IMG/VR virus record: IMGVR_UViG_3300018428_000225
Coordinates: 1 to 21,922 of that record
DNA length: 21,922 nucleotides
Origin: a virus
Reading direction: 5' to 3' (one strand)
This document shows positions 15,801 through 21,922 of the stretch, in pieces. Position 1 is the first letter of the stretch; each line of letters opens with the position of its first letter. The position numbers were made by a program, and so were the translations under genes. The notes beneath the pieces are model-generated. The model saw only the letters and a list, made by a program, of their open reading frames with translations. It was not told the DNA's origin and made no database searches.

Positions 15801-18279
15801 TGTAAGTAATTTCTACAAATATGTTGGTGATGGAGTTATTTCGCCTCCTTATGACGCAACATATGATACAACTACAAACCCTGTTTCGATTGATATTGAC
15901 TTAGCAACGCCGTTTGAAGAATTTATTGATAATATTCAACAATTCTTACCATTGACAGATACAACAAGTACTACAGATTTCAATCCGGATCCAGGTAGAG
16001 GTGGCCGTCGAGGTGCTGGAACAGAAGTTACAACAATTACAACAAGAACAAGCGAAATTAATGTTCAACCAGGAAGTACTACAACATCATTTGTAGGTGA
16101 TTTTCTTACCAATTTCCAATTTGAGCCATTCATGGCTGGACGCGACATCGCCATTTACATGTCCGGCTTAAGACCATCAACCAGACATTATTTCTTCTTT
16201 GACGGAGTAAATGTTGATTCTCATATTATACCAGGCAACACAACTGCTAATTCTGCAAGTGCAGTAAAAAGATCCGGTAATAAAGGTGCAGCGGTCACAA
16301 CTGATGCAAATGGTGTATTGAGAGCAGTATTTGCTTTACCAAATGAAACATTCTTTGTTGGAGATAGAGTATTAGAGATTGCTGATGTGAATTTATATAA
16401 TAGTATTGATAGTGGAGCAACATCAAAAGGTCATGTCACTTATCGTGCATATAATTTCAGCGTTGAAAGAACATCTCTTACAACTTCAACAAGAGCTCCA
16501 GATATTGATGTCACTACAACAACGACAACAAGAAATGTCGCAAGACGAAGAAGAGGCCGCGATCCACTTGCTCAAACATTCTTTATTAAGAAAGGTATGG
16601 GACAAGGCTCAAACTCTGTTTACCTATCAGAAGTTGATGTATTCTTCAAGCGTGTAAGTTCAACAAACGGTATTTCACTACAGATAAGAGAAGTTGTAAA
16701 TGGCTATCCTGATAATGCTATTGTACCTTTCTCAGTTGTTCATAAACTTCCATCTGATCTGACAAGTGCCTCATCTGATGATGCTTCAGTTGCAACAACA
16801 TTTGCATTTGATGCTCCAATTCGACTTGATGTTGAAAAAGAATATGCAATTGTTCTTCAACCTGATGCTTCAGATCCAAATTACTTAGTATTTACATCTA
16901 AGGTCGGTGGTGTTGACTTGACACCAGGTGATACTCAAGGTTCTGCTATTGTTCAAGACTGGGGCGATGGCGTTCTATTTACTTCAACAAATAATAGTGC
17001 TTGGAAATCTTACCAAGATGAAGACCTCAAGTTTACAATTAGACGCCATAACTTTAGTTCAACTAATGGAACAGTCACACTTACAAATAACGATCATGAA
17101 TTCTTCACAGTAAGTTCATACAGTGGAAGATTCCAAGTAGGTGAATTGATTTACCAAGAGGCCGCATTATTAGGTGGTACTGCTAACACTGTCAGTCTTG
17201 TTGAAGGTTCAAATGTAATTACAGGAACGGCTTTAGATGATACTTATGCTGTTGGTGATTTCATTAGAATAACTGAACAAGCACCAGGCACAGAAGAAGA
17301 TATCTTCGAAGTTACGAATATCGTCAGTACAACACAACTTGAACTTGATAAACCTGCATTCTTCTCTGCAAATCCAGCTGTGGCGACACCGGTAATTGTT
17401 GGTAAATTATCTTACTATGATAAAAATAATCCAACAGAAATGCATTTGGAACAAAGTAGTGCTACTTCAACTAGAACATTTGCTACTGGAGTACAAATTG
17501 TTGGTGTTGACAGTGGAAGAACAGCAACGATTGATTCGATCGACAACATCAATTTAAGTTATGTACAACCGATGATACTCAAAGCTAATGATTCAACATC
17601 TACAACCAAATTATCAGGTGAATTTGTTCCACCTTCTAATGTAAATATTACATATGATTTACCTATGAAATTTAATGATAACAATCATTTTGGTAGAGAT
17701 GGAGTTGTTGTATATAGTAGAAGTAATGATCCTGCCGGTGCAAAGAAATTTGAACTTAAAGTAAATATGGAAAATGGTAGTAATGTTACCTCCACTCCAT
17801 TTGTTGATATTGAATCTTCAAAATTACTTGCATATAGATATAATCTTACAAATAGTTCAGCTACAACATCAAAATATATCAGTAAAACAATTGAATTGGC
17901 AGCTGATTTAGATGCTGAAGATTTAGAATTAATTGTTACAGGTTACAGACCAACTGGAACAGACATTAAAGTTTACATCAAAGCAAAAAATGCTTATGAT
18001 AATACTCCATTTAAGTTAATTGATTGGACTGAATTAGAATTATTTGAAGGAGTTGGAGTTTATTCATCTACAACAAATATTAGAGACTATAGAGAATTTA
18101 AATATAGAATTCCTGCAGCTAATAAAGTTGGTGGTCTCGCAAGTGGTGCATTTACATATGATAATGATAGTGGTAGTTTTGAAACCTATAGAAGTTTTGC
18201 AATTAAGATTGAAATGTTATCACCTAATATCCACAATGCGCCTACATTAAGAGATTATCGTGGGATTGCCTTGACATAG
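12841..18279 (+). CDS. Very large DUF4815-type virion structural protein
   Basis: 1812 residues, the largest gene here. The N-terminus matches DUF4815: NLNQAPYFDDFD, YYRVLFKPGFAVQARELTQLQ, QVEQFGDNIFKEG and VKGCNF, all within the first 70 residues. This family is common in T4-like marine phages, downstream of gp8, and is taken as a baseplate periphery or tail-fibre-related component; the location is that of T4 gp9/gp10, but equivalence is unproven. Further along are a helical segment around 835-880, a Gly/Arg-rich linker (1052-1060), a domain with FMAGRDIAIYMSGLRPSTRH and YFFFDGVNVDSH, a Thr run (1225-1230) with RRRRGR at 1235-1240, then DPLAQTFFI and repeated beta modules. The C-terminus (FAIKIEMLSPN, RDYRGIALT) matches the family ending. 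No catalytic residues are recognised. AAGGA at 12824-12828 is a somewhat distant ribosome binding site. Lysine codon use shifts locally around 15310-15440. Confidence 0.85.
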   Translation: MPINTNLNQAPYFDDFDQENQYYRVLFKPGFAVQARELTQLQTQLQNQVEQFGDNIFKEGSIVKGCNFTELDDLKHVKLNQITGFDPTNYISTRVTENIGGQDVEIDYVYEVVGATSGLKANIIQASLGYETRPPDLNTFFINYTNTSATNKEFQAGEALTINLYKFKVGTTSPIADIPNVAFDRDGISGIAVTSIPATDHVGPSFGIQSAPGVIFQKGHFIFADTQTLVVSKYSKSPTDVSVGYQVSEELTTALQDGSLYDNANGSQNENAPGADRLKLIPRLVVLNTADAKNDANFFTLVRYQNGNAVTVRDVSQYNVLGEELARRTYEESGNYILRDFPLQTDDRVPEGAANSEVHVLVGEGVAYVKGYRVENAGTRSFPIDQISSTEIVNAQSVSTDYGNYVTIADPDADIQGTIAFWEEVELQTAAGQRIAYAYVTNFTPTRIYLTGINTPNTTYNLNQTEKIVDVGSGAGVVVDGSRLKEAARKALIFDTGLNSLFETSDTLIPVRINEAASHANNVITLTANPGEDFACTNDDVLVIDSSNTRIPLDATINNGVPQTSFNNSILTINLDPAASSATNVTVYYNKRLIGSLNGVDPYNKISHETYVKIQYLAPQTAYTLGLPDVYKIVSIEDSNGTDFTSSFRLVPNQKDTFYDLSYVEYIQGRPEPSGTLTVRLNVFEVSNSTGEYFFTINSYPNTLERYDIPVHVSESGKRYNLRECFDFRPYVDKDPNISYSDTAGTAHTLNPIPLPGMIDPTFSDYGPPLIPAFGNSITTDIEYYLSRVDTVVCDSYGEISVIKGEEERFAVPPRVGTDQLAIAQVSIPGFPALSRKEANAQLKSEYAIKAKSTGIKAYTMKDMHELDKKIDNLAYYISLNQLEADTQNLVITDENGLSRFKNGFIVDPFNDLSLSNIEEAEFNAAIPFNQRVLTPSVKTYPLDLRYKTATGSSIFPSTSNAKVATVTRDSNVDIIDQPYASNIRNCVSNFYKYVGDGVISPPYDATYDTTTNPVSIDIDLATPFEEFIDNIQQFLPLTDTTSTTDFNPDPGRGGRRGAGTEVTTITTRTSEINVQPGSTTTSFVGDFLTNFQFEPFMAGRDIAIYMSGLRPSTRHYFFFDGVNVDSHIIPGNTTANSASAVKRSGNKGAAVTTDANGVLRAVFALPNETFFVGDRVLEIADVNLYNSIDSGATSKGHVTYRAYNFSVERTSLTTSTRAPDIDVTTTTTTRNVARRRRGRDPLAQTFFIKKGMGQGSNSVYLSEVDVFFKRVSSTNGISLQIREVVNGYPDNAIVPFSVVHKLPSDLTSASSDDASVATTFAFDAPIRLDVEKEYAIVLQPDASDPNYLVFTSKVGGVDLTPGDTQGSAIVQDWGDGVLFTSTNNSAWKSYQDEDLKFTIRRHNFSSTNGTVTLTNNDHEFFTVSSYSGRFQVGELIYQEAALLGGTANTVSLVEGSNVITGTALDDTYAVGDFIRITEQAPGTEEDIFEVTNIVSTTQLELDKPAFFSANPAVATPVIVGKLSYYDKNNPTEMHLEQSSATSTRTFATGVQIVGVDSGRTATIDSIDNINLSYVQPMILKANDSTSTTKLSGEFVPPSNVNITYDLPMKFNDNNHFGRDGVVVYSRSNDPAGAKKFELKVNMENGSNVTSTPFVDIESSKLLAYRYNLTNSSATTSKYISKTIELAADLDAEDLELIVTGYRPTGTDIKVYIKAKNAYDNTPFKLIDWTELELFEGVGVYSSTTNIRDYREFKYRIPAANKVGGLASGAFTYDNDSGSFETYRSFAIKIEMLSPNIHNAPTLRDYRGIALT

Positions 18280-18291
18280 AGAATATGAGAT

Positions 18292-18477
18292 ATGAAAAAC
18301 TTTACAAGAGACAATAAAACTAAAGCAATACTAAACACAGATGTAGAAGCTTTAAATAAATATAAGATAGAAAGGACTTATTACCGTAAAGTTGATTTAA
18401 TACAAAAAGATATACACGATATTAAAAAGTCTATAGTCAGTATCTGGGCAAAAATAGAAGAATTGGAAAATAAGTAA
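18292..18477 (+). CDS. Small coiled-coil hypothetical protein
   Basis: 61 residues, not a family I recognise. It is highly charged, Lys-rich at the N-terminal half, and from about residue 33 shows a heptad-like pattern of hydrophobic residues (VDLIQKDIHDIKKSIVSIW, then AKIEELENK), so a short coiled coil is likely. There is no signal or membrane segment. It begins 12 bases after the DUF4815 stop and its stop overlaps the start of the fibre gene (TAATG), so it is probably translated with that gene. By position it may be a small fibre-assembly or attachment protein, but that is only a guess. Its dense packing and clean overlap argue that it is a real gene. Confidence 0.65.
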   Translation: MKNFTRDNKTKAILNTDVEALNKYKIERTYYRKVDLIQKDIHDIKKSIVSIWAKIEELENK

Positions 18478-19634
18478 TGGCCAAAAATATAGGACAAATC
18501 ACCACATCACAGACATTCCAAAATTGGTTTGATAAAACTAATTCTTTGGTGACTGAACTATCTCAAAATATACTTACTGCGTCAAGTGGCTCTGGTGATA
18601 CTACTTCAGGAAATGCAACTTTAGCGGGTACATTTACAGGTACAAATTTAATTGCAAATACATTACTTACAACTAATGATATTTCTGCAAGAACAAATAG
18701 TGCAGTTAATTTTCAAGATCCAATTATTGTAACAAGTACGGCACAAACTGCTGCAACATTTAGTTTCGGTTCTGGTGGTCAAGTAAACTTTACAGATGGT
18801 TCACTTACATGGCTTGCTGGAATGCAAGACAGCAACCCTGGCAATTTCATTATTGACACAGGCGCTGCACCAGTTAAATTCAGTTTATCAACAGCTGGTA
18901 CACTTACAGTTCCAGATGCTGTTGTCACTGGAACACTATCAGTAGGAAGTATCTCTATTGGCGGTGGAGGCAGTGGTTTAAGTACTGATGATATTAGTGA
19001 AGAACCAGGCGCAACAAATTTATGGTTTACAGATGCTCGTGCTAGAGCAGCAATACGAAAACAAGATATTGATGCTTTAGAAGTAGATGCTGGTACACTT
19101 GACGGTTTAAATAGTACACAATTTATTAGAAGTGATGCTAATGATACAGCATCAGGAGATTATATCTTCACAGGTGATGTTGATGTACAAGGTGATTTCA
19201 ATGGTGCAGCAGGTAATTTTTCAGGCACATTAGATGTTGACGGCGATTTAACAATTACAAATAATGCTAGTAATTTAATAAGATTACAACAAACTGGTGG
19301 TAATATTATTGCAACTGGTAATGTTACAACTAAGGGCACAATATCAGATATAAGACTTAAAGAAAATATTGTTAGATTAAATAACTCATTAGAGAAAATA
19401 TCACAGATTAATGGATATACATTTAATTATAAAGACAGACCAGATGAAACAATGCCTGGCGTAATTGCTCAAGAGATTGAGAAAGTATTACCAGAAGTTG
19501 TTTACGATTTTGAACAAGAGAATGAAACCTATAAAGCTGTTCGTTATGCAAATATTGTCCCACTATTAATTGAGGCAATAAAAGATTTGAAAGGTAAGGT
19601 AGATGAGCTAGAAACCCAAATAAATAAAGGGTAG
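18477..19634 (+). CDS. Tail fibre protein with C-terminal S74 intramolecular chaperone
   Basis: 385 residues. The N-terminus (MAKNIGQITTSQTFQNW, FDKTNSLVTEL at 18-28) shares the FDKTN-x4-EL motif with the fibre-like protein at 7559-8899, suggesting the same docking mode. The middle is Gly/Thr-rich fibre shaft; residues 168-198 carry LSTDDISE and LWFTDARARAAI, and 208-238 carry LDGLNSTQFIRSD and DYIFTGDV, motifs common in phage fibre shafts. The C-terminal ~96 residues are a Peptidase_S74 chaperone: S290-D-I-R-L-K295-ENI holds the Ser/Lys dyad that cleaves itself off after trimer folding, followed by GYTFNYKD, PGVIAQEIEKVLPEVV and a terminal coiled coil ending LETQINKG. Cleavage before S290 would leave a 289-residue mature fibre. 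It starts on a TAATG overlap with the small gene. Function as a trimeric fibre is well supported. Confidence 0.93.
   Translation: MAKNIGQITTSQTFQNWFDKTNSLVTELSQNILTASSGSGDTTSGNATLAGTFTGTNLIANTLLTTNDISARTNSAVNFQDPIIVTSTAQTAATFSFGSGGQVNFTDGSLTWLAGMQDSNPGNFIIDTGAAPVKFSLSTAGTLTVPDAVVTGTLSVGSISIGGGGSGLSTDDISEEPGATNLWFTDARARAAIRKQDIDALEVDAGTLDGLNSTQFIRSDANDTASGDYIFTGDVDVQGDFNGAAGNFSGTLDVDGDLTITNNASNLIRLQQTGGNIIATGNVTTKGTISDIRLKENIVRLNNSLEKISQINGYTFNYKDRPDETMPGVIAQEIEKVLPEVVYDFEQENETYKAVRYANIVPLLIEAIKDLKGKVDELETQINKG
19619..19626 (+). promoter_or_regulatory. Possible late promoter element (AATAAATA) at 3' end of the S74 gene
   Basis: AATAAATA spans the last codons of the S74 fibre gene and lies 50 bases before the ATG at 19677, further than the two intergenic copies. 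The same eight bases also occur by chance inside coding sequence in this AT-rich window (for example 1563-1570 and 18355-18362), so this is a weak call. Confidence 0.25.
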
Positions 19635-19676
19635 GTAGTATAATTGGTCAAGCATAAGGAATAAAGGAAAAGCTAA

Positions 19677-21922
19677 ATGGCAAAAATTTCAGAACTAGGT
19701 TCCATTACCGGTGCTAATACCAGGTCGGAAGACCTATTCGTTATTGTCAACCTTGTTCAAGGCGATGATGGTACCAAAAATATTACTCGTAAAGAATTAG
19801 TTGAGGCTATTCAGTACGAGATATTTAGTCGTATCACAATAACTGGAGGTACAATCTCCGGCGTCGTGATGTCCGATTCACGACTAGATAATGTTACCAT
19901 TGACAATTCTGACATTGAAGATACTTCATTTATTCGTGGTAATATTGACAATACAGTAATTACAAATTCCGATGCTAGAAACATTACAATTACCGAGTCC
20001 AGTTATTCAAACGGCGTAATCTTTGATGTAACAGCAAATACAATGACAATTACCGATTCTGATTTCTCAGATGGTACTGCAAATAATATTGTCATTACAA
20101 ATTCCGAGTTCAACGAAGGTACTGGTAACAATGTTGTCTTAACAAATTCAACCATTGATGATTCTACCATTACAGATTCAACAGCAAACAATGTTAATAT
20201 TACAAGTTCCGTTTTTGATGATGGTTCGATTACAAATTCTTCTTTTGCAAATGGTACATTACAGGATTCGACTGGCGATAATATTACATTAGTAAATTCC
20301 GATTTCTCAAACGGAACAATTTCAACATCTACTGCTGACCAAATTACAATCACTAATTCTTCAATGGAAGATAGTGATATTGCAAATACAGTTATTCAAA
20401 CATCTACATTTACAAATGGTGCTATTACAAACTCTACTGCTAACACCACTGTTATTACAGATTCCGAGTTTAATGATGGAACAGCAAATAATATCGTCAT
20501 TACAGATTCTGAATTTAATGACGGAACAGGTAACAATGTAGTACTTACAAATTCAACCATTGATGAATCATTATTCCAAAATGGCACAATTGCAAATACC
20601 AGTTTCCAAGGCACAATGGAAAATGTTGTTGCTACTGATATTACAATCCGTAGTTCATCTGCTGATGGACTTTCATCAAATAATTCATCATTTGAAAATG
20701 GTACATTAGAGACATCAACATTTAGTGGTGGTGTTATTGACCAATCTAAACTTGTTGACTTTGATATGGATCTTACCAAAGAGTTTGATCCTCCAATGGA
20801 AGATGAAAATTATTTTGCAATTAAAAATGAAAAGACTGGTGAAACAGAACAAATTAGCTTTGGTCAATTATTCGACGAAGTATCTAAGAAAACAGCTCAA
20901 GCACTTAAAGTTCATGTAGACGCTGGTTCAGGTGATGATGACAATCCAGGGACTCAATTACAACCTGTTAGAACACTTGAAAGGGCATTTGAACTTTGTT
21001 TAGAAAAAGCTGGCGGTGATTATAATAGAAACGCAGTAAACAATGCTGTGCACATTTCTGCTGGACCAGGAACATATTATACAAAAGGTAATCTTGCACT
21101 ACCAGATGATTGTTCAATGAGTTCAACAGCTGGACAATATGCTACTGTAATTGAAGCATTACCTGGCTATGAAAATAATAACGCTGTTCTTGTTGGTTCA
21201 GGTTGTTATGTTCAAGGTTTCTCATATCAAAACTGGAAAATTGACAACTTTGATTTCCCAGAAGGTGGATTTGCTGTCGCATACAGACCAGGTGCAAAAC
21301 TCCTGCGTTCTCCATACCTAAGAGATAGTACTCAGTTATCAAACTTCAACAGATTAGATGTTGAACCACCTCTTAATCCTTATAACAGTAAAGGAACACT
21401 TGCTGATTTAGGTCAAACATTCACAATGGAGCCTGGTTACTCTGGTGCCTGGGAAGAAGGTGATGAGATTAAATTCAGTTCAGGTGCTGTTGGTTACCTA
21501 TCATGGGACGACGCAGCAGATGCACTGAAAGGCAATCCAGGTGATATCGCAACTAGTGGTATTATTAGAGTCCGAAATCTTAAAAATGGTGAAGGGTTTG
21601 CTGTAGGTGATACTGTAACATCAGAATCTGGTGGTACTGGTGTCATTCAATCAATTGGTATTGACGACTTCCCGAACAGAGAAGTTGGTCGAGGTGGTGG
21701 TTGTGTTCTCGCAGACAGAAGAGTTTTAGATCCGGATTCACTTTATACCTACGTATTATGCTTCGGTTTCACACCTCGTACACAAAACGGAATAGGTTAT
21801 GTTGCTAGAGATGGTGCTGGTGTTAACGGTATCGGTTCTCTATCCATCTTCGTACGATGTGCATTCTATGCATTGAATGGTGGTCAGATGACACTGAACA
21901 ACTCAGGTACTCAGTTCGGTGA
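19677..21922 (+). CDS. Large fibre-like structural protein with pentapeptide-repeat shaft (3' truncated by window)
   Basis: Open reading frame from the ATG at 19677 to the window end: 748 codons with no stop, so the gene continues. AGGA at 19665-19668, eight bases before the ATG, supports this start. Residues 1-50 (MAKISELGSITGANT, DLFVIVNLVQGDDG, KNITRKELVEAI) match the N-terminal module of a fibre family found in T4-like cyanophages. Residues 55-364 form a near-perfect pentapeptide array with a hydrophobic or small residue every fifth position and Ser/Thr/Gly between, as in ITNSE, FNEGT, GNNVV and LTNST. Such arrays fold into right-handed quadrilateral beta-helices. After a hinge comes VHVDAGSGDDDNPGTQ, then PVRTLERAF (about 412-436), the usual start of a pectate-lyase-like beta-helix in phage fibres and tailspikes. 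The remainder is Gly-rich beta sequence. Role: host-contact fibre or baseplate appendage, inferred. No catalytic residues could be assigned in the visible part. Confidence 0.85.
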   Translation, partial: MAKISELGSITGANTRSEDLFVIVNLVQGDDGTKNITRKELVEAIQYEIFSRITITGGTISGVVMSDSRLDNVTIDNSDIEDTSFIRGNIDNTVITNSDARNITITESSYSNGVIFDVTANTMTITDSDFSDGTANNIVITNSEFNEGTGNNVVLTNSTIDDSTITDSTANNVNITSSVFDDGSITNSSFANGTLQDSTGDNITLVNSDFSNGTISTSTADQITITNSSMEDSDIANTVIQTSTFTNGAITNSTANTTVITDSEFNDGTANNIVITDSEFNDGTGNNVVLTNSTIDESLFQNGTIANTSFQGTMENVVATDITIRSSSADGLSSNNSSFENGTLETSTFSGGVIDQSKLVDFDMDLTKEFDPPMEDENYFAIKNEKTGETEQISFGQLFDEVSKKTAQALKVHVDAGSGDDDNPGTQLQPVRTLERAFELCLEKAGGDYNRNAVNNAVHISAGPGTYYTKGNLALPDDCSMSSTAGQYATVIEALPGYENNNAVLVGSGCYVQGFSYQNWKIDNFDFPEGGFAVAYRPGAKLLRSPYLRDSTQLSNFNRLDVEPPLNPYNSKGTLADLGQTFTMEPGYSGAWEEGDEIKFSSGAVGYLSWDDAADALKGNPGDIATSGIIRVRNLKNGEGFAVGDTVTSESGGTGVIQSIGIDDFPNREVGRGGGCVLADRRVLDPDSLYTYVLCFGFTPRTQNGIGYVARDGAGVNGIGSLSIFVRCAFYALNGGQMTLNNSGTQFG
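19839..20768 (+). repeat. Pentapeptide-repeat array (about 62 repeats)
   Basis: Residues 55-364 of the terminal fibre-like gene. From I55 to F310 every fifth residue is I, F, L, M, Y, A or G without interruption. Between F310 and M314 one residue is missing, then the five-residue spacing resumes to M364. At about 20 residues per coil this would give roughly 15 coils of quadrilateral beta-helix. Confidence 0.85.
20031..20567 (+). repeat. Internal duplication within the pentapeptide array (copies 405 bases apart)
   Basis: Residues 119-162 (bases 20031-20162) and 254-297 (bases 20436-20567) align without gaps with 37 of 44 residues identical, by my hand count. Many codons differ synonymously, so the copies are not very recent. 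The offset of 135 residues is a multiple of five, keeping the helix register. Confidence 0.8.

Noticed and set aside
18355-18362. AATAAATA inside the 61-residue gene
   Set aside because: It is coding, 114 bases before the fibre start, and the fibre start is coupled to the small gene by TAATG, so an extra promoter is not needed.
20003-20779. Two minus-strand open frames (about 116 and 127 codons) with repetitive Val/Ser/Glu-rich translations inside the pentapeptide gene
   Set aside because: They mirror the pentapeptide repeats of the + strand gene, which is continuous through this region with a good ribosome site. Repeated codons make long antisense frames by chance.

Overview
The window is a compact, AT-rich, single-strand (all +) block of virion structural genes from a T4-like (contractile-tailed) bacteriophage. 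The best anchors are unmistakable homologues of the T4 baseplate wedge proteins gp25, gp6 and gp8, plus a very large DUF4815-type structural protein and fibre proteins of the kind typical of T4-like marine cyanophages and pelagiphages. I see no integrase, transposase, tRNA, CRISPR array or host housekeeping gene. The host cannot be fixed from this window; a marine cyanobacterium or SAR11-like bacterium is an inference from protein style and low GC.

Layout. (1) 2-508: 3' end of a probable baseplate hub/spike protein. (2) 508-2049: a helical protein ending in a zinc M15-type peptidoglycan peptidase, a candidate tail lysin. (3) 2046-6667: the wedge core, gp25, gp6 and a 783-residue protein whose N-terminus resembles P2 gpI / T4 gp7. 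(4) 6667-11116: an accessory block inserted between the gp7-like gene and gp8, holding a YHYH-domain protein, a 446-residue fibre-like protein with two tandem repeats, and a 737-residue subtilisin-like (S8) protein that carries an inserted cupredoxin domain with all four type-1 copper ligands. (5) 11164-18279: gp8 and the 1812-residue DUF4815 protein. (6) 18292-21922: a 61-residue coiled-coil protein, a tail fibre with a self-cleaving S74 chaperone, and the first 748 codons of a large fibre-like protein, open at the window end, that starts with about 60 uninterrupted pentapeptide repeats.

Genes are tightly packed: several start/stop pairs overlap by 1 or 4 bases (508, 2046-2049, 6667, 18477), so translational coupling is likely. 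Only three intergenic gaps exceed 40 bases. Two of them hold the same GAATAAATA element about 30 bases before the next start codon, which fits the T4-like late promoter. No stretch over 300 bases lacks a gene, and I see no convincing hairpin terminator in any gap.

How the genes work together: the hub/spike and lysin would penetrate the cell wall, gp25-gp6-gp7-like-gp8 would build the wedge, and the DUF4815 and fibre proteins would form the baseplate periphery and receptor-binding parts. The most unusual content is the metal-flavoured accessory module (YHYH plus cupredoxin-S8), whose role in the particle is unknown to me.
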